DNA from: Flavobacterium sp. LC2016-12
Lineage (GTDB): Bacteria; Bacteroidota; Bacteroidia; Flavobacteriales; Flavobacteriaceae
DNA length: 64,000 bases
NCBI RefSeq assembly: GCF_015351595.1
Contig: NZ_JADKPT010000012.1
Location: 62,001-126,000 of the forward strand
Direction: 5' to 3'
This document shows positions 17,216-25,752 of the stretch, piece after piece (positions within the stretch are counted from its first letter, which is position 1; the number at the start of each line of letters is the position of its first letter). Made by a program: the position numbers and the translations under genes. Below the pieces are notes generated by a model. That model saw nothing but the letters and a program-made list of their open reading frames with translations. It made no database searches and had not been told where the DNA came from.

Positions 17216-18244
17216 TTGGCAAACAAAAAACGAAATACCATTTTATTTATCGTTCTGGGTTTAGGACTTCTTTTGATGTTTTTTGCGAGCCTTAGTTTAG
17301 GTTCGGTAAATATTCCGTTTAGAGATGTATATGCAAGTTTAACCGGAGGCCAGGCAAGCAAATCAACTTGGGAATATATTATTATAAACTACCGTTTGCC
17401 AAAAGCAATTACAGCAATTTTAGTTGGAACCGGACTTTCAATCAGTGGTTTATTAATGCAAACATTGTTTAGAAATCCGCTTGCAGGACCTTATGTTTTG
17501 GGATTAAGTTCAGGCGCAAGTCTGGGTGTAGCCTTTGTAATTCTGGGTGCCGGATTTTTGCCGTCTTTTTTAAAAGTTATTGCGTTATCATCATACGGAA
17601 TTGTTTTGGCTTCGACTATAGGAAGTACACTTGTTTTATTGTTGGTTTTAGTAGTTTCACAACGCTTACGTGACACGATGGCAATCTTGATCGTTGGACT
17701 AATGTTTGGAAGTTTTACGACGGCAATTGTTAGTGTTTTAACTTATTTTAGTACTGCAGAACAATTACAGAAATTTACTTTTTGGTCGTTAGGGAATCTT
17801 GGAAATCTTTCCTGGAAATCAATAACTGTTTTATCAGCCAGCGTATTTTTTGGTTTAGTTTTAAGTGCGGGAAGCATAAAACCTTTGAATGCATTGCTGG
17901 TGGGTGAAAATTATGCAAGAAGTATGGGATTGAATTTAAGAAAAGCACGTTTGATCATTATTTTTGCAACCAGTATTTTAGCCGGAAGTATAACTGCGTT
18001 TGCAGGCCCGATTGCTTTTATTGGTCTGGCAGTTCCTCATATAGCAAAACTAACTTTTCAAACCAGTAATCATATGATTCTGTTTTGGAGTACATTGCTT
18101 TATGGAGCTATTATTGTATTATTCTGTGATATAGTTTCTCAAATGCCAGGATTTGATGTTACCCTTCCTATAAATGCAATTACGTCTATAATTGGCGCGC
18201 CGGTTGTCATTTGGTTATTAATAAGAAAAAGAAGTTTTCAGTAA
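17216..18244 (+). CDS. btuC: Cobalamin ABC transporter permease
   Basis: 342 residues, FecCD/BtuC family, with about ten transmembrane helices. Conserved features include YRLPKAITAILVGTGLSISGLLMQTLFRNPLAGPYVLG near residue 60-95 and ITAFAGPIAFIGLAVPHIAK near residue 265. The start is a TTG at 17216, one base after the btuF stop. No in-frame ATG lies near enough to keep the first helix. It would form the membrane channel with BtuD. Confidence 0.9.
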   Translation: MANKKRNTILFIVLGLGLLLMFFASLSLGSVNIPFRDVYASLTGGQASKSTWEYIIINYRLPKAITAILVGTGLSISGLLMQTLFRNPLAGPYVLGLSSGASLGVAFVILGAGFLPSFLKVIALSSYGIVLASTIGSTLVLLLVLVVSQRLRDTMAILIVGLMFGSFTTAIVSVLTYFSTAEQLQKFTFWSLGNLGNLSWKSITVLSASVFFGLVLSAGSIKPLNALLVGENYARSMGLNLRKARLIIIFATSILAGSITAFAGPIAFIGLAVPHIAKLTFQTSNHMILFWSTLLYGAIIVLFCDIVSQMPGFDVTLPINAITSIIGAPVVIWLLIRKRSFQ

Positions 18245-18271
18245 AAACTTACAAATATTTAATATCTTAGT

Positions 18272-18888
18272 TTTTTAAACACATAGAGACATAGTTTTAT
18301 AACCTTAAAAAAGGCGTTTCACTTTTCCTCAAAAAACATAGCGAAGTGAAAATTAAAATGAGTTTCTATTTTAACTAATATTAAATGGTTACTCAAAAAT
18401 ATTTAGATGAACTAACTTATAATGTAATTGGTGCTTGTATTGAAGTACATAAAATAATTGGAAAAGGATTATTAGAAAATGTTTATCATCAATGTTTGAA
18501 GGAAGAATTACAACATAGGAAATTGAATTTTTTCTCTGAAATGAAAGTACCGCTGATTTATAAAAATAAAGAATTGACTGCAGATTTAAGATGTGACTTA
18601 TTTGTTGAAAATTGTTTGGTTGTAGAATTAAAAACGGTTTCTGAAATAAGTCCAATTCATGAATCACAATTATTAACTTATATGAAACTATCAAAGGCTC
18701 CAAAAGGAATTATAGTTAACTTTAATTGCCATAATATTTTTAAAGAAGGCCAAAAAACCTTGTAAATGAATATTTCAAATTATTGCCAAAGTTTTAGCAA
18801 CATACGCTATGTGTTAATTTACAAGTAAATTTTAAAATCAACTATTCCACATAAAGAAAGAAAACTATGTTCTCTATGTGTTTAAAAA
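18272..18888. mobile_element. Inverted-repeat-bounded element carrying a GxxExxY gene
   Basis: The ends are long inverted repeats: 18272-18298 (tttttaaacacatagagaca...) and 18861-18888. They are complementary over 27 of 28 positions, with one single-base gap. Each end contains two ACATAG-like hexamers outermost. A third lies inside (18336-18343 ACATAGCG and 18805-18812 CGCTATGT), again in opposite orientation. The element lies between btuC and btuD, and removing it would leave only about 38 bases between those genes. A possible 3-base target duplication (TAG) flanks it. The single gene inside is a PD-(D/E)XK-like GxxExxY protein. No known transposase is present. Confidence 0.6.
18385..18765 (+). 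CDS. GxxExxY-family protein (PD-(D/E)XK nuclease-like)
   Basis: 126 residues. The defining motif GLLENVY is at residues 28-34. A nuclease-like core follows: ADLRCDLFVENCLVVELKT holds an aspartate and the E-x-K of the PD-(D/E)XK fold, with a conserved HESQLLTYMKLS helix after it. The family is common and often multicopy in Bacteroidota and other phyla. No biochemical role is established that I know of. It is the only gene between the inverted repeats and interrupts the btuFC/btuD series. Confidence 0.88.
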   Translation: MVTQKYLDELTYNVIGACIEVHKIIGKGLLENVYHQCLKEELQHRKLNFFSEMKVPLIYKNKELTADLRCDLFVENCLVVELKTVSEISPIHESQLLTYMKLSKAPKGIIVNFNCHNIFKEGQKTL

Positions 18889-18899
18889 GTAGCCCCACA

Positions 18900-19676
18900 A
18901 TGAAAACCATACTAAGCACATCAAATCTAAGCATTGGCTACAAGTCCAAGAAAGCAATTGTGACTATTGCAGAAAATTTAAATTTGAGTTTAAATTCAGG
19001 AAAACTCATTTCATTAATTGGCGCAAACGGAATAGGGAAATCTACTTTGTTACGAACTCTAACCGGAATACAGCATCCATTAGGAGGGAATGTTTTCCTG
19101 AATGAAAAAAACATAGCTGCTTACAATCCGTTAGATTTAGCGCAGAATTTAAGTTTGGTTTTAACTGAAAAATTACCACCAAGTAATCTTTCTGTTTTTG
19201 AATTAGTGGCGTTAGGAAGACAACCTTATACCAATTGGATTGGGACTTTAACCTCAGAAGATATAGAGAAAGTTCAGGAAGCAATGGCGTTGACTCAAAT
19301 TGAACATTTGGCTCAAAAAAGACACTTTGAAATCAGTGACGGACAATTACAAAAGGTTTTAATTGCGAGAGCTTTGGCACAAGATACGCCTTTGATTATT
19401 TTGGATGAACCGACAACACATCTTGATTTACTACATAAAGTTTCACTTTTTAAATTGCTAAAAAAGCTAACAAAAGAAACGCAGAAATGCATTTTGTTTT
19501 CGACTCACGATATCGATTTGGCAATTCAGTTAAGCGATGAAATGATCATCATGACGCCAGAATTTGTGGTGCAGGATGAACCTTGTAATTTAATCTCAAA
19601 AGGAAGTTTTGAAACTTTGTTCAAAGACGAACATATTATTTTTGATGCTGAGAAGGGGAAGTTTGTGATTACTTAG
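18900..19676 (+). CDS. btuD: Cobalamin ABC transporter ATP-binding protein
   Basis: 258 residues from the ATG at 18900. The in-frame ATG at 18867 lies within the right inverted repeat and is rejected. Walker A is GANGIGKST (41-49). The signature is ISDGQ (145-149, SDGQ in place of SGGQ). Walker B is LIILDEP (165-171) and the H-loop histidine is H203. It powers BtuC. The inserted element probably separates it from the btuFC transcript, so it needs read-through or its own promoter. Confidence 0.9.
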   Translation: MKTILSTSNLSIGYKSKKAIVTIAENLNLSLNSGKLISLIGANGIGKSTLLRTLTGIQHPLGGNVFLNEKNIAAYNPLDLAQNLSLVLTEKLPPSNLSVFELVALGRQPYTNWIGTLTSEDIEKVQEAMALTQIEHLAQKRHFEISDGQLQKVLIARALAQDTPLIILDEPTTHLDLLHKVSLFKLLKKLTKETQKCILFSTHDIDLAIQLSDEMIIMTPEFVVQDEPCNLISKGSFETLFKDEHIIFDAEKGKFVIT

Positions 19677-19685
19677 AGGTTCTAA

Positions 19686-19848
19686 GTCCCAGCGGGACGT
19701 CATATTTATAGAAATGTTAATTTACGTTTAATACAACCCTGTAGGGGTGAAATATTTATTTTTCAAATTCAAAAATTAAGATATCGCTCCGCTGGAGCTC
19801 CAAGTGGTGATTTAATATTGGGCTATAAACATAACGCTCCTCTGGAGC
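19686..19848. repeat. Cluster of four short GC-rich hairpins
   Basis: Within the 186-base gap between btuD and trmL are four short palindromes: GTCCCAGCGGGAC (19686-19698), ACCCTGTAGGGGT (19736-19748), GCTCCGCTGGAGC (19786-19798) and GCTCCTCTGGAGC (19836-19848). They sit almost exactly 50 bases apart. These GC-rich stems contrast with the AT-rich surroundings and resemble REP-type dispersed repeats. No coding potential is seen. Confidence 0.7.
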
Positions 19849-19862
19849 TTATAATTATAATC

Positions 19863-20321
19863 TTAAATTTTCTTCAACCCAATCTGTCTCTTAGCCTCAC
19901 CAACCACAAAAGCAACAGAATTAGCAATATTAAAACTTCGAATTAATTTCGACATCGGAATCGTTAAATGATTTTCGAAACGAGCTAAAACTTCTTTGCT
20001 TAAACCAACACTTTCTTTTCCGAAAACCAACCAGTCTCCATCCTGAAAATCATTTTCCAAGTAGGATTTATCAGCATGCGAACTCATCAAGAAAACACGC
20101 GACTGATCCGGAATCTGCTGAATCCATTCTTCTATATTTTGATATTCGGTAACGTCAAGATGCACCCAATAATCCAAACCGGAACGTTTCAGATTTTTAT
20201 CGTTAATCACAAATCCGAAAGGATGAATTAAATGTAAGCGACTTTCAGTTCCTACACATAAGCGTCCAATGTTTCCAGTATTATTTGGTATTTCAGGTTC
20301 TACAAGAACAACGTTTAGCAT
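19863..20321 (-). CDS. trmL: tRNA (cytidine/uridine-2'-O-)-methyltransferase
   Basis: 152 residues, SPOUT fold. The N-terminus LNVVLVEPEIPNNTGNIGRLC and the knot motifs FGKESVGL and IPMSKLIRSFNIANSVAFV are diagnostic of TrmL. It methylates the 2'-OH of the wobble nucleotide 34 in tRNA-Leu isoacceptors using S-adenosylmethionine. Length matches the family (about 155). Confidence 0.93.
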   Translation of the reverse strand: MLNVVLVEPEIPNNTGNIGRLCVGTESRLHLIHPFGFVINDKNLKRSGLDYWVHLDVTEYQNIEEWIQQIPDQSRVFLMSSHADKSYLENDFQDGDWLVFGKESVGLSKEVLARFENHLTIPMSKLIRSFNIANSVAFVVGEAKRQIGLKKI

Positions 20322-20330
20322 TTTTTTGAG

Positions 20331-20395
20331 TTAAGAGTTATGAATTATAGGTTAAGAGTTTCAAGCTTTTAATAATTATCTAATTGACACATTTT
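20331..20395. repeat. Intergenic direct-repeat block (GTTAAGAGTT / TAATTATCTAATT)
   Basis: It lies between trmL and the rluE stop. GTTAAGAGTT occurs twice and TAATTATCTAATT twice, each pair about 20 bases apart. It resembles the other AT-rich filler blocks between co-directional genes in this window. Confidence 0.5.
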
Positions 20396-20968
20396 CTAAT
20401 TATCTAATTTAAAATCGGAAACTTCCAAAACTTCACCAGCTTTTAAGTTTTGCAAATATACATTTCCTATTCGAACGCGAACCAGTCTTAAAGTCGGAAA
20501 ACCAACCGCTGCAGTCATTTTACGAACCTGGCGAAACTTTCCTTCATTTATAGTGATTGAAGCCCACGAAGTTGGACCATGACGTTCATCTCTAATCTTC
20601 TTTGCTCTTGGTCCAAAATCAGGAATTTCAGTAACAATAAAAGCTTTGCAAGGTTTGGTTTTGTATTTTCCGCCATCAAAACCAATTTCGACTCCTTTTT
20701 GCAGTTCTTCAATTGCTTCTGGAGTTATTACGCCATCAACTTGTACATAATATTCTTTGTCGACTTTTTTGCTTCTTATCAGCTCGCTTACTTTTCCGTC
20801 TGTCGTTAGCAAAAGCAATCCTTCAGAATCTTCGTCCAGACGGCCAATTGCCATCGTTCCTTCAGGAAAATTATATAATTCACCCAAAAGCTTTTTCTTT
20901 CTTTTTAGTTCGTAAATAAATTGGCTTAAATAGCCGTAAGGTTTAAAAAGAATGAAATGTTGATGCAT
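20396..20968 (-). CDS. rluE: 23S rRNA pseudouridine synthase, RluE/RsuA type
   Basis: 190 residues from the ATG at 20968. The catalytic aspartate lies in GRLDEDSEGLLLLTTDG. Further motifs are KVDKEYYVQVDG and INEGKFRQVRKMTAAVGFPTLRLVRVRIG. It lacks an S4 RNA-binding domain, like RluE, which modifies a uridine in helix 74 of 23S rRNA. The exact target nucleotide is inferred from the subfamily. Confidence 0.9.
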   Translation of the reverse strand: MHQHFILFKPYGYLSQFIYELKRKKKLLGELYNFPEGTMAIGRLDEDSEGLLLLTTDGKVSELIRSKKVDKEYYVQVDGVITPEAIEELQKGVEIGFDGGKYKTKPCKAFIVTEIPDFGPRAKKIRDERHGPTSWASITINEGKFRQVRKMTAAVGFPTLRLVRVRIGNVYLQNLKAGEVLEVSDFKLDN

Positions 20969-21015
20969 ATTGTAATTTTTATGCAAAGATAGTTTTGTTT
21001 CAGGAGTATTTCCAA

Positions 21016-21225
21016 TTAATCCTTAAGTTCGGTTTTCATTTTCTTCAGCCATAAAGCCACAAACCAAATCACAGTTATACCAAATAAGATTAATAACGGA
21101 GTATAATAATCCTTAAAGAAATCGTGAAAATAACTTCCAATTAAAATATAGGCAGAAGCGATGCAAAGTTTTATTAGGATAAACTCAGCATTTGACCAAC
21201 TCGTTTTTGTTTTGAAAAAATTCAT
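21016..21225 (-). CDS. Small membrane protein, unknown
   Basis: 69 residues, two hydrophobic helices (about residues 15-33 and 42-60), and a positively charged C-terminus (WLKKMKTELKD). It lies 47 bases upstream of rluE on the same strand and could share its transcript. I recognise no family. Its reading frame, start and stop look genuine, with typical local codon use. Confidence 0.6.
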   Translation of the reverse strand: MNFFKTKTSWSNAEFILIKLCIASAYILIGSYFHDFFKDYYTPLLILFGITVIWFVALWLKKMKTELKD

Positions 21226-21413
21226 AATTCCTGATTCTAGTAATGCTTTAAAAAGCGATTTATGAAATATTAAACTTCAATACTAATTTACTATTATTTT
21301 GATAATTATACTGTTGCAAACTATAGGATAAGAATGAAAATAATTTTTTAGAATCCAAAAGCTATGTTAAATGACTTAGTTTTAAAAGCGAAAATTCGTA
21401 CTATTATGTAGTA

Positions 21414-21800
21414 ATGAAAAAACACAATGTCATGGAAAATAATAATCTAGGCTCAAAAAAGATAAATGGAGCTCAAAAAAATATAGACGATTCTAAAGGA
21501 AAAAATGTTTCGCACGATACTGAATTACATGAATCAGAATTGAAAAAAGAAGTCGTAGCAGATACAGATGGAAATAAAGAAATCGTAGACCGAGCTAGAA
21601 ATGTAAATGAAAAAATTGAAGAAACTTCAAAGCAAATCAATCCGGATAATCCAAATGCCAATCGTGGTGTCTCGACAGAAGAAGAAGCTAAAAAAACAGT
21701 TGAGAATAAAGATCGTAATTCAGATGTTACTCCAAATCGTTATCCTAATTCAAATCCGGAAAGTCATGAAGATAGAGGAAATATGAAACTGGATGAATAA
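21414..21800 (+). CDS. Hydrophilic, probably disordered protein
   Basis: 128 residues (or 122 from the ATG at 21432). It is nearly all polar: rich in N, E, K, D and S, with almost no aromatic or large hydrophobic residues, so it is likely to be unstructured. The middle (KEIVDRARNVNEKIEETSKQI) could form one amphipathic helix. No signal peptide or known domain is seen. Similar small acidic proteins in this phylum are often stress-related, but nothing here shows that directly. Confidence 0.55.
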   Translation: MKKHNVMENNNLGSKKINGAQKNIDDSKGKNVSHDTELHESELKKEVVADTDGNKEIVDRARNVNEKIEETSKQINPDNPNANRGVSTEEEAKKTVENKDRNSDVTPNRYPNSNPESHEDRGNMKLDE

Positions 21801-21964
21801 TTTCTATTCTTCTAAATAATGATTTTTTCGCAGAAATGATCCGATTTTTCCGGAAATAACATTTGATTAGCATACTGCGTTAATCTTATTCTAAACTTCC
21901 TTTTTGATCGCATAAGCCATCAGGATCTTCGTAAATTGTGGCAACAAATTTAAATTTTAAGAAT

Positions 21965-22717
21965 ATGGCACTTTTAGAAAACAAAGTTGCTTTTGTTTCC
22001 GGTGGAGGTTCAGGAATTGGACGTGCAGTGGCAGAAGCTTACGCTCGTGAAGGAGCAAAAGTAGTACTTTCAGATATAAATGTAGAACATGGTGAAGAAA
22101 CCGTAAAAGCAATAAAGGAAAGTGGTGGAGAAGCTTTTTTTGTAAAAGGTGATTCATCGAGTGCGATTGATAACAAACATATGGTTGAAGTAACCGTTTC
22201 AAAATACGGACGGTTTGACATTGCGTGCAATAATGCCGGAATGGGTGGCCCTGCGAAACCAACGGGAGAATATGAACCAGAAGCATGGGATAAGGTAATT
22301 GCATTGAATTTAAGCGGCGTTTTTTACGCTTGTCGCTATCAGTTAGAGCAAATGGAAAAAAACGGTGGAGGCAGCATTGTTAATATCGCTTCGATTCATG
22401 GGCAGGTTGCCGCCCCACTTAGTCCGGCCTATACCGCTTCTAAACACGGAGTTGTGGGATTGACAAAAAATATTGCTGCCGAATATGCATTAAAAAACAT
22501 TCGTTGCAATGCCGTTGGCCCCGGTTACATAGAAACTGCTTTACTAAAAGATAATTTGAATAAAGATATGATGGAGGCTATTGCTGCAAAAGCACCAATG
22601 AACCGATTAGGAACTTCCGAAGAAATTGCCGAATTAGTTGTATTTCTAAGCTCTGAAAAATCATCTTTTACAACAGGAAGCTATATTATTGCTGATGGTG
22701 GCTATACTGCTGTTTAA
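21965..22717 (+). CDS. Short-chain dehydrogenase/reductase
   Basis: 250 residues from the ATG at 21965; an upstream in-frame GTG at 21938 is less likely. Rossmann cofactor motif SGGGSGIG is near residue 12 and NNAG near residue 88. Catalytic serine is in IVNIASIHG, with YTASK as the YxxxK motif. The C-terminus has GSYIIADGGYTAV. An aspartate after beta-2 (LSDIN) suggests NAD preference. The substrate is not evident. It stands alone between a hypothetical gene and a convergent terminator. Confidence 0.88.
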   Translation: MALLENKVAFVSGGGSGIGRAVAEAYAREGAKVVLSDINVEHGEETVKAIKESGGEAFFVKGDSSSAIDNKHMVEVTVSKYGRFDIACNNAGMGGPAKPTGEYEPEAWDKVIALNLSGVFYACRYQLEQMEKNGGGSIVNIASIHGQVAAPLSPAYTASKHGVVGLTKNIAAEYALKNIRCNAVGPGYIETALLKDNLNKDMMEAIAAKAPMNRLGTSEEIAELVVFLSSEKSSFTTGSYIIADGGYTAV

Positions 22718-22738
22718 AATTAGCAATCAAATGGAATA

Positions 22739-22771
22739 AAAAACGGCTGTCTATTTATGACAGCCGTTTTT
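22739..22771. terminator. Bidirectional terminator
   Basis: Stem AAACGGCTGTC (22741-22751) pairs with GACAGCCGTTT (22759-22769), with A and T runs on either side. It serves the plus-strand SDR gene and the convergent MepB-like gene. Confidence 0.85.
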
Positions 22772-22775
22772 TATG

Positions 22776-23303
22776 CTAGTAATCCAGTAATTTTTTAAAA
22801 GTATCAAAATCGGGTTTTGGAGCTATTTCGAAAAAGTAATCCAATTGCCAACGCTGTGTTTTTTGGGCTTGTCTGTTTGTCGTTTCGTCCCATGGAGGAT
22901 AAACTCTGAAGGCTCTTTTTCCATCTTTAGCTGCTGTCGAAAAGATTTCTTTTTCTAATAACACTGCTTTTGGGAAAATAAACTGACCAAAAAGATTTCC
23001 TTTTCTAACACTGATGAAGACAAAATCGATTAAATCAGAGGAATCAAAAGGCTCAATAGTTCCTAATCTGCTTCGTTTCCATAAAGTCACAAATTGACCC
23101 GTTTTTGTGGGAGTAATTTTGGCTTCACGGTAACAAATAAATTTTTCATTGAGATAAAAACGGTAGGCATTATAATCAATGCTTTCACTTTCCTGCTGTG
23201 GTTGCGAACAGTCAAAATCAAAACAATCATAAACCAGTTCTTTTGTCAAAAGCAAATCTCGGGGTATAGATTTGTGATTTGTCCAATGGTTTTTTACGAT
23301 CAT
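22776..23303 (-). CDS. MepB-family protein
   Basis: 175 residues from the ATG at 23303. An upstream TTG start at 23336 is less likely. It matches the MepB family: NAYRFYLNEKFICYREAKITPTKTGQFVTLWKR, SDLIDFVFISVRKGNLFGQFIFPK and FRVYPPW, conserved in order. The name derives from a gene in the staphylococcal mepRAB locus. The biochemical function is unknown. It is not near a MepA-type efflux pump here. Confidence 0.82.
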   Translation of the reverse strand: MIVKNHWTNHKSIPRDLLLTKELVYDCFDFDCSQPQQESESIDYNAYRFYLNEKFICYREAKITPTKTGQFVTLWKRSRLGTIEPFDSSDLIDFVFISVRKGNLFGQFIFPKAVLLEKEIFSTAAKDGKRAFRVYPPWDETTNRQAQKTQRWQLDYFFEIAPKPDFDTFKKLLDY

Positions 23304-23396
23304 TTTGTGAAGACTCGCTTTTAAGCTTGTTTTCAAAATTATTGTAGGTTTAGGGGGTGTGTAGGTTTTTGGGTGTTAAATATATTGTTTTTTTAT

Positions 23397-25139
23397 TTAA
23401 AATGAAACATTTAATCCGAAATTTAAGCCCCATTGAAACTGATTAAAAGATTGACTGTTCAATGGATTTACGTAATAATTCATGGCTGGTTCTACAAAAA
23501 CATTTGTTTTTTTGTAAATACGATATTGTAGCGTGCTGCTTAATGTAGAGCCGTATACAAAATCATTCGCGTTTATATTTTCTCCCAGTGAATTTCCGTC
23601 TATAGCAACATTGTTAGAAATTAGTTTTCCTACAAAACCTCCTGTGTTTAAACTAATAGAAGCTTTGTTTTTAGAAAAAACAGCATAGGAAACTTCTAAT
23701 GGCATCTCTACATATCGTAAGCTTTGATCTAAATTTCCACTCTGAACATTATTGCTGGTCAATGCATTTTTAGTTGAATTAGAAACCAATACATAGCCTT
23801 CGCTACTTGCGATTTGTGGAACAGTAGGGTTTTTTATAAAATAATCACCAGTTGTAAGGAAAGCATTGTTGGCTGTTTTTATATAAGAAACATTAGCAAC
23901 ACTCTGGCCTAATTCGTTGATTTTGATACCAGAACCAACTGCCCATTTTTTATTGATTTTATATTTAGTTTTAACACCGTACGTACTGCTTTGTTTGGAG
24001 TCGTTTGCGTTGCCTAAAGTTTTTTCATTTTTATAGTTTTCAGAATTGGCGATTCCTGCAAAAACTTCAAGAGCCCATTTTTCAGCTGTTGAGGCATTTT
24101 TTGATTTTTTTTCATTTCCTTTTTTAACTTCAGGAGTTATACCTTTTTCTAAATTTTGAAGTTCTGCTAATTGAACAGAATCTTGTTTGCTCAAAACAGT
24201 ATTAAATTTTGAATTGCTTTTTGAATTATCAGCTAACGCTTTTTCTGTTTTAATAGTTGTTGTTGGTACAGCTTCTTTTTTGTTGGCAATTGCTGCTATT
24301 TGTTTATTGTTTGAATCTGATTTTGAAGTTCCTAAAGCTAGACTGGCTGAAGTTGAATTCGATTGATTTTCAAAAATAGAAGTTGGTAGCTGATTTTTTG
24401 AGAACGAATTAAACTGATTTTGTTTTCCGGTCTTAAAAGTTTTTTCCGCTACAGCTTGATTTGCCTGTCTTTTTTCAGGGCCAAAGCCTTGGTTTTTTGA
24501 AAAAGAATTGAATTGATTTTGATTTCCAATCGTATACGTTTTTTCAGCTACGGCTTGATTTCCATTTCTCTTTTGAGAATTTAAATTTTTATTCTTCGAA
24601 AAAGTTGAAATGACTTGGTTTTCTTTTTCAGAAATTCTTGTTTGTTCAGCAACGGTCTGGTTTACATTTATTTTTCCTGAATTTAATTTTACGCTTGAAG
24701 TCCCGGCATCATTTTTAGAATCAGCATGAGCAACTGCGGTTTCTTTTGTTTGATTTTCTTCAGTATTATTAGGGGTGTTTTTTGAACTTTCTTCAGAAGA
24801 ACTTTCTACAATTTCAGATTGCTTTTCGGTGCTGTTTTCTTCTGTAGAAATTGTTCTGGTAGTATTAAGATTTTTTTTATTCTCATCTATAACAACACTG
24901 TTATTTCCTCCGGTACCATTAGTAATAGTCTGGATTCCATTATTTGAGCTAAAATATAAAACAGAAGGCAATAACAAGCCCAATAACAGGCATGCCGCTG
25001 CTGACCACCAAAGAATAGCTCTCTTTTTCTTTTTAGGTTGGTCCAGTTTTTCTTCAATGTTTGCCCACAATTCAGGAGGCGGAATACTTGAAAAGTTTTC
25101 CATTGATGAAAAAATATCTTCTATATTCTGCTTTTTCAT
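23397..25139 (-). CDS. Anti-sigma-like protein fused to an outer-membrane barrel-like domain
   Basis: 580 residues. Residues 1-40 are a short cytoplasmic part (DIFSSMENFSSIPPPELWANIEEKL) seen in Bacteroidota anti-sigma proteins. Residues 41-63 are a transmembrane helix. Residues 65-345 are a long Ser/Asn/Glu/Thr-rich linker with three in-frame repeats. Residues 350-580 look like a PF13568-type outer-membrane beta-barrel, with alternating strands and a C-terminal phenylalanine (WGLNFGLNVSF). It overlaps the sigma gene by 4 bases. It could link cytoplasm and outer membrane. Whether the C-domain inserts in the outer membrane is unproven. Confidence 0.75.
   Translation of the reverse strand: MKKQNIEDIFSSMENFSSIPPPELWANIEEKLDQPKKKKRAILWWSAAACLLLGLLLPSVLYFSSNNGIQTITNGTGGNNSVVIDENKKNLNTTRTISTEENSTEKQSEIVESSSEESSKNTPNNTEENQTKETAVAHADSKNDAGTSSVKLNSGKINVNQTVAEQTRISEKENQVISTFSKNKNLNSQKRNGNQAVAEKTYTIGNQNQFNSFSKNQGFGPEKRQANQAVAEKTFKTGKQNQFNSFSKNQLPTSIFENQSNSTSASLALGTSKSDSNNKQIAAIANKKEAVPTTTIKTEKALADNSKSNSKFNTVLSKQDSVQLAELQNLEKGITPEVKKGNEKKSKNASTAEKWALEVFAGIANSENYKNEKTLGNANDSKQSSTYGVKTKYKINKKWAVGSGIKINELGQSVANVSYIKTANNAFLTTGDYFIKNPTVPQIASSEGYVLVSNSTKNALTSNNVQSGNLDQSLRYVEMPLEVSYAVFSKNKASISLNTGGFVGKLISNNVAIDGNSLGENINANDFVYGSTLSSTLQYRIYKKTNVFVEPAMNYYVNPLNSQSFNQFQWGLNFGLNVSF
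24390..24677 (-). repeat. In-frame tandem repeat in the linker of the anti-sigma fusion
   Basis: About three units of 27-36 codons share the pattern NQAVAEKT...NQFNSFSKNQ (residues 155-190, 191-223 and 224-250). The second and third units are nearly identical, so unit number could vary between strains. Confidence 0.75.
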
Positions 25140-25714
25140 GCTATTTTAAAATTTTTTTTTATGCTCAAAATCCTTTTCTGCAAAATCCCTTTCGCCCGGT
25201 TTAAATTTGATTTTGATGTTCCTTCTGATATTTTTAATAATTCGGCTATGTCTTTGTGTTTCATCTTTTCAAAAACATATAAGTTAAAAACGGTTCGATA
25301 CTGATCGGGTAAATCCTGAATATATTCTAACAGTTTTTCGTGTTCTATCGGAATCGACTCTAATTCTTCTTCCTCAATAAAATCAGTGTCAGGATCAAAA
25401 ACATCCAAAAAGAAACTTTCTTTTTTCTTTTTATTTAAAGTTTCGATAAGTTTATTTATGAAAATACGTTTTAACCAGCCTTCAAAACTTCCTTCAAATT
25501 TGTACTGGCTTATTTTTTGAAAAACAATTACAAATGCTTCCTGGAAAACATCTTTGGCATCATCTTCATTTTTCATATATTTCAGGCAAATACCATACAA
25601 GACAGGAGAGAACAACTGATAAATTTTCAGCTGTCCATCTCTGTCATTTTGCATGCATTGTCGAATATATTTTTCTAAATCGTCTTTCAAAAATGGTTTT
25701 ATTTGGTTTTGCAA
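25136..25714 (-). CDS. ECF-type RNA polymerase sigma factor
   Basis: 192 residues. Region 2 has VLYGICLKYMKNEDDAKDVFQEAFVIVFQKI. An acidic linker follows (DPDTDFIEEEELESIP). Region 4 has LPDQYRTVFNLYVFEKMKHKDIAELLKISEGTSKSNLNRAKGIL. It is translationally coupled, through a 4-base ATGA-type overlap, to the membrane protein that probably restrains it. The operon promoter should lie in 25715-25800, where a palindrome is found. Confidence 0.93.
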   Translation of the reverse strand: MQNQIKPFLKDDLEKYIRQCMQNDRDGQLKIYQLFSPVLYGICLKYMKNEDDAKDVFQEAFVIVFQKISQYKFEGSFEGWLKRIFINKLIETLNKKKKESFFLDVFDPDTDFIEEEELESIPIEHEKLLEYIQDLPDQYRTVFNLYVFEKMKHKDIAELLKISEGTSKSNLNRAKGILQKRILSIKKNFKIA

Positions 25715-25752
25715 AAATAGTTTTTATAAACTTAAAAAGCTACCTTTTATAA

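Noticed and set aside
18867..18899. Longer btuD start
   Set aside because: This ATG is inside the right inverted repeat, and 18900 gives the normal ABC N-terminus.
19686..19848. CRISPR-like array
   Set aside because: The 50-base spacing is suggestive, but the repeats are short, differ from each other and are palindromic; no cas genes.
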